A model generated the notes under the pieces. That model worked only from the letters and a program-made list of their open reading frames with translations. It was not told where the DNA came from and did no database searches. 54,610 nt of DNA from Priapulus caudatus (Eukaryota > Priapulida > Priapulimorpha > Priapulimorphida > Priapulidae): the NCBI RefSeq assembly GCF_000485595.1, contig NW_014577167.1:185577-240186 (forward strand). The letters are read 5' to 3'. This document shows, piece by piece, positions 23,601 to 35,227 of the stretch (position 1 is its first letter; every line of letters starts with the position of its first letter). The position numbers were made by a program, and so were the translations under genes.

Positions 23601-26600
23601 TAATTCCATTAAAACTTTACTCTGGACTATACAAGACACATAAAATACCACCAGAGAAATTGATTGTCATCATAGCAATCATATTAAGAAATGATGATTA
23701 GAAAGAGTGTACCTGACTTTCTCCTTTCTTGTACTCCAGATTGCAGTCAAGCAGCAGGATTCTGGGGTTCTCAATACGTCTGCGCATCTTTGGATGGGTA
23801 ACATCCTTGTTGAACATGACACCATCTAGTACCCTCGAATCCTCCATAGTGCCTCCAGGAACCTTCACAACATGCACACGTCACTCAAACGCACAACAGG
23901 TAGCATGGCCGCACGCTGTGATGCCAATCACCAATATGACTCAACAGATGACACTACATCACTATAGCAGGTTAGAGAAATTTCCACACAAAACAATTGT
24001 GCTGAGAATTAGAGATGAGATAAAAGTGAAAAAAATCAATTTAAAACTTTTCAGAGATTGCACCACTTACCTTCTCCACTTTTGCATATCGCTTGATATC
24101 AACTTCTAGTTTCCCACCCTCTTCAAGTGCAACCTTTTTTACTGCTTCATAAGCAATATTGCATGCCAAATCTGACCTGAAATGACACAACCACCATGAA
24201 GCTATTTCCCCACATTGCATCTCAATAACAAAATGGCACTGGATATATGTGCACATGAAGATGAAAACAAGTGAACCAAAACAACACTCAAAACTGAAAA
24301 TGTCTTTACGCAAATTAACAGGCCAAATGTAAACTGCTAGTGCCAAAAACTGGACACCAGAATATATATTTACCTACCATTTAGCAAGAAATTTTGTGCC
24401 AATGCAGCTCTGAATAATCTTCATCATTTCTGCGCGATTATTCACGTCAACGTCAACGCTGAAACAAAAGAAGAAAACTGCTGAGTCAGTGTAACTTTTA
24501 CGATTAATCTTACTGTGCTAGTAAATGCTTTGCTATACTCAACCTGATAGCACCCAACATGAAGACTAGTGTTGTCAATCGGTTGTAATTTCGTAATCGA
24601 TCATCAGTTGGACCCAAGTAACCGATGATCGGTTACAATCAGTTACTCGGGGTGTTGAATGCCTGCGTGTGCATGTACGTGTGTGCGTGTATGTGCTTGT
24701 TTAGCCGTGTTTACTGTTTGTTTTGCACTGTTTACTACTGTGTGTATAATACATGTACGTTAATAAAGGATAACTTGTATAGTAGCGATGATATCTCTGA
24801 TTCTCATCAACTTTTCGAAGAAAAAAAAATTCGATTTTTTTTTAAATGAAATCGATTATAGATTTTGAAAACCAAGCGCTTGGTTCGAGCCACTGTTCAA
24901 CCGATGATCGTGACATCACTAATGAAGACTACCCAGTATTTTAGTAATTGTTTAAATATGGTTTGTTTACATTAAATCATATAGTATAGCATTTAATCAT
25001 AAGTCTGTAATTAATCATATAATCAATTAACGATTAACCAATGAATTCATTGACTGACTGACTGACTGATTGGGCTGATTACCTGATGTTGTCCCTGAGC
25101 ACAACAAGCATGTCCTCAAGAGCTAGCCTGTAAGCCTGAATGATCACTGTCGGATGCATCTGCTGATCAAGGAACTGCTCTGCTGCAGACAGCATTTCTC
25201 CCGCTGCACATGAACATTGTCTTATTATTACAATTAGTGGCAGTAAGTATATTACTGGTGGTGGTGATGGGTAGACACTGGCCAAACACCACAAGAAACA
25301 GATACCTCTGGGAGAGCACACAGGAGCTTTTTAGGTCTTATGCTTCCCCAGAAGCTCAAGGGCCAAAGACAAGTTACCAGTATATGAATATACATGCTAA
25401 TTGCAATACCTTGTGCGTTTGACTTAAAAACAATTAAACAGAATTCTAGAATTCCATGAAATTTACTCAATTATTAAAGTTCTGACAAAATGAAAGAATA
25501 AATAATATACCCGTCCTGTCAGCATATATAAATATCTCTGCCCCCATCAACTGCTATACACAATTGAAAGGAAAGTACACACTAACAGCATGCAACTTTC
25601 TTTTAAACTTTAGAATTAACACTCACCAAGTATGATGACAGATGTTGTGCCATCTCCCACTTCTTCATCCTGGGTTCTGCTAATCTCTATCATAGTCTTC
25701 GCAGCTGGATGCTGAACTTGTATCTAAATTTTACAAGCAATTTATATTATGAAATTATCGAGTTAACATGTAAAGGCTGTAACACATAATCAGAACTAAA
25801 CTGACATTTGAATGGATAGTATAACCTTAACTATATAGCCACCTGGGTTATCTGATAACTTACAATTCAACTGCCTCTAATACGCACAAATAATCTAGTT
25901 TCGATTGTAATATACTTGTAATAGTGTTCGGAAGTTAAGACACATGGGACTGTTTATTCATCAGTAACCATAATCTGAGCATATTTCCACTCATTGTCAC
26001 TTACCTCACGTAAGATAGCATTTCCATCATTCGTCATTACAATGCCACCCATAGGGTCCATGAGCATCTTTAACATTGCTCGTGGCCCAAGACATGTTCG
26101 GATTACATCAGCTACTGCCTAAATAACACACATCATCAAATAAGAACTGAGGATTGAAGAAACAGAACGTGCAGTTGTGCTCATTTACAAATTTTGGGAA
26201 AAATCTTTTTCTTATTTGTTTGTTAGGATAATCTAATGGTTTTTCCTTACAACTAATTAGTGGATGGGTAGTTGATGAGAATAAAGTGTGCAATAACTTA
26301 TCAATAATCCTAAAACAGGTTTCTACCCACATTACCCGAACAGGATTGTGCGCCCCACTTGATTTTTGTGTCCTATTTTTGACCGCTTACATGACGATAA
26401 TACTGTACTATGCAATCCCACACATTGCCATTGAGAGCTGTTTGATGTTCACTGTTATTTCTAACTTTAGATACTACTCGACCTTGTTTTAATCAATTTC
26501 AATGTATATATTCAGAGCAAACGAGGACGTGGACACCCACTATATTATATAACTTACACCGCTGGTAGGCTGACAATGGGACTTTCATAGCAAGACAACC

Positions 26601-28178
26601 ATTTGAATAATATTAAAGATTATTATATACAATATAAATATATACTATAACAGTGATGAAAATTAACACTCGCCCAGTCGCCCGAGGCGAGTAGAAATAA
26701 TGTTGGACCCCAGAATTTCATTGAAAAGTCACACAGAATGCGTTGCTTTGTTTTTATAGTTAAACATTCAATAATCAGTGGAATCACTACGATTTCAGTG
26801 CTATGATTACGCCACTACAATTCGCTCACGATTTCCTAGAATTTTGATACATTTTTTGACCACCAGAATGAAAACTAATTCACTCTATCCTCCTAGGACT
26901 AGGAGTAAGAGTATCGAGTAGGAACACGTTGATACACGTTCACGGGGGCGGGCATTTTTCATGTTGATTCCCTGGTGAAACGTAAACCGGGCTCTCATTG
27001 GTTCAGGGCTGGGAACTCAGCCAGTGAGAGCATGTGTTGTATATGGTGTTGTATCTGACCAGAGCATCAATGCCACCAATGCAATAAATTTATATGCTCT
27101 GATCTGACATTGCCACTGATCATTGGGAAGGAACGTGGGTTGTAACATGGTTGTAATTAGATACAATAATGTAACCCAACAAGAGTAGCACCCTACTCTT
27201 GTTGGGTTACATTATTGTATCTAGGTTGTAATACAATCCAATGCAATCTAATAAAAATTGTGATCAATACTAAATAAAATATATTGAATTTTTTTAAAAA
27301 TATTGAATAAAATGCCATCAATTTGCTGTCCCCGCTAATCACAGAATTTGATCCAGTCCCAGCAATAAATTTATGGAACGAGCAGGGTGTCAGGTATAGG
27401 TCAAAGAAGCCGACTTTTAAAAATAAAGATACAATGCTAGAAAATGCATTGAAAATTGTTGAGAATAATGGCGCTGCTGATAGAACAGGGGCTCAAACAG
27501 ACACGATGATGACGGCTGATGATGATAAAACAGGAAGTGACAATGGGGACTGGATGGACTCTGACAATGACATGGAAACTGTTTTCAAACAATTGATTGA
27601 GTAACTACTCTAATTAATGGCGTAATAAAAACAAATGTGGAAATTGTTGAAGTACTTTTACTTCTTGTCACTAAGGTATAGTACGGAGTCCCCTAAATAA
27701 ATATTTGTATTGGCCACTCGTCGTGCACGTTTCATCCTGTTTCACTGTTTGAATTTTTCATGAAGATTGAGAATGGCCATGATTCATGAAGTTTATTAAC
27801 TCAGTCACATTGCTTCAGCAAGTGAATATATAGACATAGATTACGCGTGACTAGTTGTACTGATAATCATAATGGTAACAATCTGCACCTGTCGAACACA
27901 TTATTCATAACATGCTAACAGAATTTTAATTCTCGTTTTCGCGTGGTTTCTAGAATGTTTGGAAGCCAAAGCGCGGCCATTTTGAAAGCATGACTCACCT
28001 TCGTAGCATGAATGTTCCCCTGCTGCACCTTTTTCCCATGCTCACGCTTCACGTTCTGATCTATTAAGAAAGTATGTAAATTGGTAACACTGCAACAATA
28101 TCCCGACATGATACATGAATTACTTTGTCAAAAAACATGAATATCATACTTACTCAGCACGACAATCGGAGCATGCAT
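20694..28178 (-). CDS. CCT3: T-complex protein 1 subunit gamma (CCT3), 14 exons
   Basis: Exons: 28154-28178, 27999-28060, 26005-26118, 25627-25723, 25083-25203, 24378-24458, 24071-24176, 23713-23862, 23234-23366, 22832-23012, 22436-22622, 22040-22180, 21706-21837, 20694-20798. All phases join, giving 544 aa (human CCT3 545). It is an ATP-dependent subunit of the cytosolic TRiC/CCT ring that folds actin and tubulin. Visible: [15 protein letters not shown] near the N terminus, the nucleotide motif [18 protein letters not shown], the catalytic GDGTTS loop, [34 protein letters not shown] and [15 protein letters not shown] near the C terminus. Gamma rather than another subunit is supported along the whole length. 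Exons 1-2 with flanks recur at 34541-34720, across the N gap. Confidence 0.97.
20896..21650. mobile_element. piggyBac-like MITE, CCT3 intron 13
   Basis: Flanked by TTAA on both sides (20892-20895, 21651-21654), with short inverted ends CACGTTC / GAACGTG, the hallmark of piggyBac insertions. Near the right end ACTCGTGGATCYGCGGGG occurs twice as a subterminal repeat. It is 755 bp and non-coding, so a transposase would be needed in trans. Confidence 0.8.
24567..24921. mobile_element. hAT-like MITE, CCT3 intron 5
   Basis: Ends TAGTGTTGTCAATCG and the complement of TAGTGATGTCACGATC, with a perfect 8-bp duplication ATGAAGAC (24559-24566 and 24922-24929). It is 355 bp, with GATCGGTTAC-type subterminal repeats. 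The 8-bp duplication fits hAT. Confidence 0.85.
27158..27223. mobile_element. 66-bp arms-only Mutator-like element, CCT3 intron 2
   Basis: About 31-nt inverted arms starting TAGATACAATAATGTAACCC surround a loop of 3-5 nt. It is flanked by the perfect 9-bp repeat GGTTGTAAT (27149-27157, 27224-27232). The termini equal those of the 426-bp MITE at 16006-16431, so this is a minimal form with almost no interior. Confidence 0.9.
27323..27604 (+). pseudogene. Possible C-terminal fragment of a hAT/ZNF862-like protein
   Basis: An open frame antisense within CCT3 intron 2, with [20 protein letters not shown] followed by an acidic tail. A good acceptor (CCCGCTAATCACAG) lies just before AATTTGATCC, as if this were a last exon. 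The segment recalls C-terminal tails of domesticated hAT-derived proteins, but that is a weak pattern match. No upstream catalytic part is visible here, so I treat it as a TE remnant. Confidence 0.3.
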
Positions 28179-28524
28179 TTTCGTAAACTTTTCGGCACAA
28201 CGGAGCTGCACTACCGCCACCTGAGATCAATCTTTTTTTCAAATTACAAATTTTATTCTAAACTTTCCTAACGCGTAAGTAAATCTAGTATTTACACTAA
28301 ATATTAGTACTAAAACTATCTCCGCGTAGTTAAAAGTCATTTTTATTAGATACATATGATATTGACTTCACTTCGTCATTTCATAACGATGCATTATAAT
28401 AACATCACCATCGTCTGCTCTGCTCATTCCGGCGATATACGATCTACAATGTGAGACGAGACTCAGCCCGAAACAGCAGGCGGTTAAATTGTACCTGCAA
28501 CGTACAGTACACACTACACAGCAT

Positions 28525-28973
28525 CAGGGGCGGATCCAGAGAGGGGGTCCGGACCCCCCTTTTTACCACCAAAAAAGGAAAAAAGCATACACACGCACGC
28601 GCGCACGCACGCACGCACACACACACACAAACTTCTCTCATATTGTCTCCATAAAAAAAATCTTGTTTAGCGCTAGTTTTTCTGATAAAGATTTACTTAT
28701 ATATATGTAAATTCGTTATAAAAATCTAGAAATGGGCAAAGAGGGGTCCGCAGGCGTCCGCGGGACCGGATCTGATAGATTTTTGCATTCTAGACATCAA
28801 AATTACTGCTCAGATACTCTCAGAATGCACCATTTTTTTCAAAAAAATCTTGGGGGAGGTCCCCCTAAGTCGCCTTCGGCAGCTTTTTAAAACACCAGAA
28901 AAAGTAAGCAGGAAAAAGTGCCCTTTATTTCTTCCTGGACACCCCCTTTTCAAGAATCCTGGATCCGCCCCTG
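28525..28973. mobile_element. hAT MITE present only in copy A
   Basis: Perfect inverted ends CAGGGGCGGATCCAG bound 449 bp containing a short CA/CGCA microsatellite. The flanks CACAGCAT and CACATCGT match at 6 of 8 positions. The corresponding place in copy B (about 35050) lacks the element, so it is an insertion difference between the copies. Confidence 0.85.
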
Positions 28974-29732
28974 CACATCGTCAAGTGTAGTATTCTTTCA
29001 AAAAGTGCCCACATCTAATATTCTAATGACTCACTCCAACAGGCTCAGTCTTACAGAATTTTCCTATTTGGTGAGGTCATTCATGTTAATATACATGCAT
29101 GTGATGTATACGTCCTAAAATAAATAATATTTTATTTAAGATTATACATGGAGAGCGCACACTCATCAGCAGTTTGATATGAAAATGTTTATACCTGTCT
29201 CATTTGAAATAATTTTAAGGTGGCAAATATTTCCATATTTTATAACGTTCACATCTACCCAGTACATTTAATTATGTCAAAGTAAACATTATCAAAAGAA
29301 TATTTTCTATTATGGACTCTTGATATTATATTGTTGGAATTATGCATTGGAAGTGCATCGCACACACTTGAGAGAAGCTATCCATAAAAAAACGCTATTC
29401 AAATGTTTTAAGTTCAAATCAATTGTATTTCAAATGATAACAGATATCCATGAGTAGGCAATGGCAATCAACCTGCTGTAGTTACCAAATCAAACAATAA
29501 TTTTCTAACGCGCAATCATTTTTCTTGTAATAGATATATTATCATATATATAAAAAATTACTTTTAAATAAAGATACATATGCATCTATATTATTTCTAT
29601 GATCGATTACATCGTTTAGTTTAGGAATAAACACGTTGCATGCAGGAGCATATCCAGAGACATGATACAAGATTGCGTGGCACAGCTTTGTTGTTGATCC
29701 CGAGCGCTGCGCGCAGATGAGACCATAGATAT

Positions 29733-31820
29733 AGAAGAAGACCCAACACCGTCACTGAAGTACGGAGCTTACTGAGTTCTGCGGCGTTTTGTTCACGCTA
29801 CATCAAGGATTTTGCCACCATCACACGTCATCTTCGAAGGTTGTCACACAAGGATGAACCTTGGAGATGGACAGAGGAAGAAGATACTGCGTTCACGAAT
29901 CTCAAGAATGCTTTATCTGCTGAGACGACCCTTGGGTACTTTGATCCTGAAAAGGAAACTGTAATCTATACAGATGGAAGCCCAATTGGACTTGGAGCTG
30001 TGCTCACCCAGAAGGGTGTAGATGGAGATCCTGTGCCATTGTACTACGCTAGCTATCCACTTACTGCTACTGGATCCCGCTATCCCCAGATTGATCGTGA
30101 AGCGTTTGCAATCTACTGGGCAGTGAAGCGTTTCACCTGTATGTATACGGCAAGGACTTCAGAGTCGTGACCGACCATCAACCACTTGTATCGTTGTTCA
30201 ATAACCTCTCATCAAAACCGTCCGCAAGAATCGAGCGTTGGCTAATGGACCTGCAGAGGTATCGATTTCACGTTGATTATGAACCAGGTGACAAGAACCC
30301 GGCAGACTACGGTTCGAGACATCCGAGCAGTACACCTGCAACATCTACGCTTGAGGGTGTAGACGAGAGAACTGACGGTCACATTGCATACATAGTACGC
30401 AATGCTGTGCCAAAGGCAATGACTTTGAGCAAAATTGAAACTGCAACAGTGAGTATTACTGTTATACAGGCAGTTAGCATGTGCATGAAATCAGGGCAGT
30501 GGTACAAACCTTCCCCTGGTGTCAGTGTTTCTGAACTGTCGAGATACGAGCAAATAAAAACTGAGTTGACATGCACGGCAGATCAAACTGTGCTTTTAAA
30601 GTCGAATCGTATTGCCATACCTGCACAACTTCAGCAGAGAACAGTAGACATTGCACATGAGGGTCATCTTGGTATTGTGAAAACTAAGGCTCTTAGTCAA
30701 CTGGAGAAAGACCCTACAAGGTTTTCTTAGAACTTACAGATGTACTCCTCACTCTACAACAGACGTTGCAACTGCTACATTGTTCCTGAAGCGTGTGATC
30801 AAAACCAAACTACCCCAGATTGTGGAACATGACCCCATCAGTGACACAGTACGCGTACGGGACAATCAACAGAAGATGAAAATGAAATTCCATGCTGATT
30901 CAGCCAGATATGAGAAACCTACTGACCTACAAGTAGGTGACTCAGTGTTAGTGAAAACCCCATACAATCTTGTCAAAGGTGGCTTACCATGTGTCCATAT
31001 CAAACCACACCACTAACCATTACTCAGAAGAAGGGTAGTATGATATCTGCATCAGATGCATGGGCAGCATTCTGTGACCAGAAACTCTTCATTCTTCAAG
31101 AAAATCCCAAGTGATATGGGAGTAGGCATGGAGAGAGACTGTTAGATCACAAGAGACGAGGACTTGTATGATCGGTTTGGTGTTGAATGGGCTGTTCCGC
31201 AGTCCCATTTAATGCCTAATCAGTTACCACAAGCTGATAACATTCCGCGGCCCATTGACATCCCATTGAAGTTGACTGTGAACCCTCAGACGTCACCTTT
31301 TGATACAAATAGGTCATCACCTCCTATTCCCCCAAGGCGATCAACCCGGATGAGGAAGGCTCCAGAGAGACTTGACATCTTTAGAGTTTGACTGTAGTGG
31401 ATGAGAATGTTGTGAAAGCAGATAGCTTACAGCAATTTGTGAAATATAATCTCCAGTTTATGATTGTAGTGGACGAGTTAACCTTCAGTGTTAATCTATG
31501 TGAGCATCAGGCTCTAAGACAGTAATTTGTGTTTGAGCAAATAGTCCAAAGTTTATTAATAGTTATTGCATTAATTATTCGTGTAATTTTGTGTAAAACC
31601 AATATCAATGGTTATCCAGTGAGTGACTATAATTAAGCTGATTCAGTTAAAATCACCAGGAAGGGGATGTAATGTATTGTTTCATTATATTAATATTGCC
31701 CATACTAGATGGGGCCAGTTGTTCTCCCCTCCGAAGAACCAGAGTAATGATGCGACCGCATTGTCCGTTGTTTCTTATACTTGCGTTTATTTCACAATAA
31801 ATCTATGTGAATACATCACA
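29733..31820 (+). mobile_element. Ty3/gypsy retrotransposon remnant, copy A
   Basis: In order: the tail of reverse transcriptase, an RNase H domain with YTDGSPIGLGAVL and TDHQPL blocks, a small part of the integrase zinc region, then a jump to the integrase C-terminal part. The integrase catalytic core is deleted. A frame break separates the two RNase H halves near 30136. A purine tract (AGGAAGGGGA) at about 31658-31667 precedes a putative 3' LTR (31668-31820, TG...CA, with AATAAA). No 5' LTR, gag or protease is present, so it is dead. Confidence 0.8.
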
Positions 31821-32139
31821 CTAGTGATGAATTCTTTGGAATGCTCTAGCGTTTCACATCGTAGGGATCACAGTTCTGAGTGTGGTATGTCACGTGTCCA
31901 CATATTAATCCAATTATTAACAAATGATGCAATAATAAAATCAGGCCTCTGTTCACACGAGTGGGCTGTGAATAGGGATACATTTGTCGATTTACTACAG
32001 GTCTGTAGATTGATCGCTATCAAACAACTCAGTCCTGGTTAGAAGTAGAAGCAATTGTGATTATGGTTTCAAACTGCATGTGTTTGTAAGGGAAAGATAA
32101 GGACACACACAAAAAGCTAAATCAAAAACGCAATCGGCG
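31821..32139. other. Spacer between gypsy LTR and NHEJ1, copy A
   Basis: No gene recognised. It would contain the NHEJ1 3'UTR on the minus strand. The equivalent in copy B is 38001-38319. Confidence 0.4.
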
Positions 32140-33108
32140 TTAAAACAATCGTTTCTTTTTACTTTTCTTAATCCTCTTCACCTCCTCCTTTGCCAGCTTC
32201 TCCTCTAGTTCCCTCCTCCTCGTCAACTCTGCCGTCTCCTCCAAGTTTTCTCTGGGTGACTTGCTCGGACTAACGCCGGGTGTGACAGAGCCCGCCACCA
32301 GCGATGGCGGCAGTCGCTCGTCGCCCCAGGATACGCCCGTAACGACGGACGTGTTGTTTTCTGTCACCTCTTCCTCGTTGTCTGTGCTCGACTCTGGCTC
32401 TCTGCACAGCCAGCGTCGCTTCAGGGTCAGTTCTCCGTAAAGACGCCGCACATCGTCCGACGAGAACGCATCTCGGCCGCCGGCAGCGACCGCCGCGTCG
32501 AAGCCCTGTGACGTCGCCATCTGGTGGCGGAACGCCGTTGCATCAAACGCCGGCGTGAGCAGTCGCCGTTTAGACAGCAGCGCCCCCTGCGATGTGTAGT
32601 CGGCAATTTCTGTGTCCTTGCGGGCAAGCAGTTTCTCGAGCTCGGTCTTCTGTCGGTGCAGTTCGCTGACTGTTGTCAGGAGAGGAATGACCATCATCTC
32701 ACTTGTGCTCGCGCAAGGCAGTCTTCTGGCTGAAAATGTCCAGACAAATCTGACACTGGCTAATTTCGATGTGAAATCGATGTCCAAGTTGTCATTGCTC
32801 TGAGTCACGTTGAACGTTACACCCTCAACAACCTGCGCACTGATGACCGACTCTATGTGGTGCAATATTCTTCTCAGCGGTGCCTCCAAGTGTGGATTCA
32901 TGGTTTTGGTTTGTCCTAAGATATCATCTGCTTGTGCCTTGCATTCGAACAAACCATCATTGTAAAACCACATCAAGGAATAGCTACTCTCGGAGAAAAT
33001 CATCTTCACAAAGGTAGGCCCCATGCACCCATTGACCTGGAATGGCTGCCAAACAGCACTGGCCAAATCAGACTTGTGTTGCCTTCTCCACTCTATGTAT
33101 TCAGCCAT
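32140..33108 (-). CDS. NHEJ1: NHEJ1 / XLF (Cernunnos), intronless, copy A
   Basis: 322 aa (human 299). It is a non-homologous end-joining scaffold that pairs with XRCC4-LIG4 and Ku to bridge DNA ends in the nucleus. Visible: an N-terminal head domain with SYSLMWFYNDGLFE, then the coiled-coil stalk (about 142-174) with ELEKLLARKDTEIADYTSQG, matching human [20 protein letters not shown], then a disordered tail ending KKSKKKRLF, like the human Ku-binding KRKKPRGLFS. I chose the ATG at 33108; the frame is open further upstream but has no earlier ATG. No intron is present. The ATG lies 55 nt beyond the BBIP1 stop on the same strand. Confidence 0.9.
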   Translation of the reverse strand: MAEYIEWRRQHKSDLASAVWQPFQVNGCMGPTFVKMIFSESSYSLMWFYNDGLFECKAQADDILGQTKTMNPHLEAPLRRILHHIESVISAQVVEGVTFNVTQSNDNLDIDFTSKLASVRFVWTFSARRLPCASTSEMMVIPLLTTVSELHRQKTELEKLLARKDTEIADYTSQGALLSKRRLLTPAFDATAFRHQMATSQGFDAAVAAGGRDAFSSDDVRRLYGELTLKRRWLCREPESSTDNEEEVTENNTSVVTGVSWGDERLPPSLVAGSVTPGVSPSKSPRENLEETAELTRRRELEEKLAKEEVKRIKKSKKKRLF

Positions 33109-33163
33109 GATTGGCGATGTGGTGCTTATGCTTGATAATAGTTGTTTGTACTCAGTCACTTTA

Positions 33164-33439
33164 TTATTCAAGAGTTAGTCTATCAACATGACTCTCTTCT
33201 CCTCCCCCTCCTTCTCCTCCGGTAGACTCCGCTATGGTAGCTTCCTCTGCTTGAAGACTCTCTTCCTGCTGTTTAACCTTCTCCTGTGCATCCTTCTGCA
33301 TCTTCTCTAGCTTCTCAAGTGTTACAGATTTCATAGGAAGCAGTTTTGGTTTACACAGCACGAGTTTGGGTGTGTCTTCTTCGTAGAGTAGACCATGCTT
33401 CGGAAGCACCTCTTGATATGCATTTCTCGTTTCAGACAT
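33164..33439 (-). CDS. BBIP1: BBIP1 (BBSome-interacting protein 1), copy A
   Basis: 91 aa (human 92). It is the smallest BBSome subunit, needed for assembly of the complex that carries membrane cargo to cilia. The core [13 protein letters not shown] followed by [20 protein letters not shown] matches human EVLPKQGPLFVED and [20 protein letters not shown]. The C-terminal tail is Glu/Gly-rich and lineage-specific. A strong splice acceptor (TCCTTTTTTCGCAG) lies 2 nt before the ATG, implying a 5'UTR intron or a trans-splice site. An AATAAA (33160-33165 complement) overlaps the stop, directly before NHEJ1. Confidence 0.92.
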   Translation of the reverse strand: [91 protein letters not shown]

Positions 33440-33610
33440 ATCTGCGAAAAAGGATAATAAAATGTACAACAATACAGAAAAAATTCTATACAACCACTAG
33501 ATTTACTAATGGGCTAATGATGTACACACAGGCACTTGGGCTGAAAGGGTCTATGACTATGTCCCCCGGGGTACTGCCGGAACGTACCCTGGTACTATCT
33601 AATATCATAT

Positions 33611-34142
33611 NNNNNNNNNNNNNNNNNNNNNNNNNNNNNNNNNNNNNNNNNNNNNNNNNNNNNNNNNNNNNNNNNNNNNNNNNNNNNNNNNNNNNNNNNN
33701 NNNNNNNNNNNNNNNNNNNNNNNNNNNNNNNNNNNNNNNNNNNNNNNNNNNNNNNNNNNNNNNNNNNNNNNNNNNNNNNNNNNNNNNNNNNNNNNNNNNN
33801 NNNNNNNNNNNNNNNNNNNNNNNNNNNNNNNNNNNNNNNNNNNNNNNNNNNNNNNNNNNNNNNNNNNNNNNNNNNNNNNNNNNNNNNNNNNNNNNNNNNN
33901 NNNNNNNNNNNNNNNNNNNNNNNNNNNNNNNNNNNNNNNNNNNNNNNNNNNNNNNNNNNNNNNNNNNNNNNNNNNNNNNNNNNNNNNNNNNNNNNNNNNN
34001 NNNNNNNNNNNNNNNNNNNNNNNNNNNNNNNNNNNNNNNNNNNNNNNNNNNNNNNNNNNNNNNNNNNNNNNNNNNNNNNNNNNNNNNNNNNNNNNNNNNN
34101 NNNNNNNNNNNNNNNNNNNNNNNNNNNNNNNNNNNNNNNNNN
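33611..34142. other. Assembly gap (N run)
   Basis: 532 consecutive N. It lies exactly between the end of copy A and the beginning of a short unique stretch before copy B. Any open frame drawn across it is meaningless. Confidence 1.
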
Positions 34143-34540
34143 CGTTCATAATATATATACAATTATAGTTTTATGCTGTAGAAGAAAAAACCTTCTTCCA
34201 GTAGTGCTGCAACCCCGAGATCAAGTGGTGACCAATTTAGCCACCCTGTTTCACTGTTTGAATTTTTCATGAAGATTGAGAATGGCTACGATTCATGAGG
34301 TTTATTAACTCAGTCACATTGCCATTGCCATTGCCGGCCCATTGGCTTCAGCAAGTGAATATATATACTATATAGACATAGATTACTCGTGACTAGTTGT
34401 ACTGATAATCATAATGGTAACAATCTGCACCTGTCGAACACATTATTCATAACATGCTAACAGAATTTCCATTCTCGTTTTCGAGTGGTTTCTAGAATGT
34501 TTGGAAGCCAAAGCGCGGCCATTTTGAAAGCATGACTCAC

Positions 34541-34720
34541 CTTCGTAGCATGAATGTTCCCCTGCTGCACCTTTTTCCCATGCTCACGCTTCACGTTCTG
34601 ATCTATTAAGAAAGTATGTAAATTGGTAACACTGCAACAATATCTCGACATGATACATGAATTACTTTGTCAAAAAACATGAACATCATACTTACTCAGC
34701 ACGACAATCGGAGCATGCAT
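34541..34720 (-). pseudogene. CCT3: Duplicate of CCT3 exons 1-2 (partial gene copy)
   Basis: Exon 1 (34696-34720) and exon 2 (34541-34602) repeat the CCT3 5' coding exons with intact splice sites and the same intron spacing. No later CCT3 exons follow, because the copy stops near 34245 inside intron 2. It is either a truncated genomic duplicate or, more likely, the other haplotype's 5' end displaced by assembly. Confidence 0.85.
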
Positions 34721-35188
34721 TTTCGTAAACTTTTCGGCACAAACGGAGCTGCACTACCGCCACCTGAGATCAATCTTTTTTTCAAATTGCAAATTTTATT
34801 CTAAACTTTCCTAACGCGTAAGTAAATCTAGTATTTACACTAAATATTAGTACTAAAACTATCTCCGCGTAGTTAAAAGTTATTTTTATTAGATACATAT
34901 GATATTGACTTTACTTCGTTATTTCATAACGATGCATTATAATAATATCACCATCGTCTGCGCTGCTCACTCTGGCGATGTACGATCTGCAATTAAATGT
35001 GAAATGTGAGACTCGGCCCGAGACAGCAGGCGGTTAAATTGTACTTGCAACGTACAGTACACATCGTGAAGTGTAGTATTCTTTCAAAAAGTGCCCACAT
35101 CTAATATTCTAATGACTCATTCCAACAGGCTCAGTCTTACAGAATTTTCCTATTTGGTGAGGTCATGTACATATCCCATGCATGTGAT

Positions 35189-35227
35189 CAGGAGTAGATA
35201 ATAGGGGATCCCTATTATCTACTCCTG
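35189..35227. mobile_element. Nano-palindrome element copy 2 (39 bp, polymorphic)
   Basis: A perfect palindrome with 18-nt arms CAGGAGTAGATAATAGGG around a 3-nt centre. Perfect 7-bp repeats ATGTGAT flank it (35182-35188, 35228-35234). The equivalent site in copy A (29099-29105) has a single ATGTGAT and no element, so both the insertion and its target duplication are directly documented. Confidence 0.92.

Larger units (their letters stand above)
27736..33610. repeat. Duplicated segment, copy A (before the gap)
   Basis: This interval recurs at 34245-39790 with very high identity, nearly base-perfect from about 31680 to 33610. Copy A ends exactly at the N gap. It holds CCT3 exons 1-2, a hAT MITE absent from copy B, a Ty3/gypsy remnant, NHEJ1 and BBIP1. 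The arrangement is typical of two overlapping haplotype contigs placed in tandem. Confidence 0.9.

Noticed and set aside
31623-32042. 139-codon plus-strand frame after the gypsy pol
   Set aside because: It overlaps the purine tract and the putative LTR, lacks homology, and its codons do not resemble gag or env.
32932-33135. Plus-strand frames opposite NHEJ1
   Set aside because: Shadows of the recognised minus-strand NHEJ1 frame.
33346-34272. Open frame of 308 codons across the gap
   Set aside because: Most of it is N; the ends are the antisense of BBIP1 and unrelated repeat sequence.
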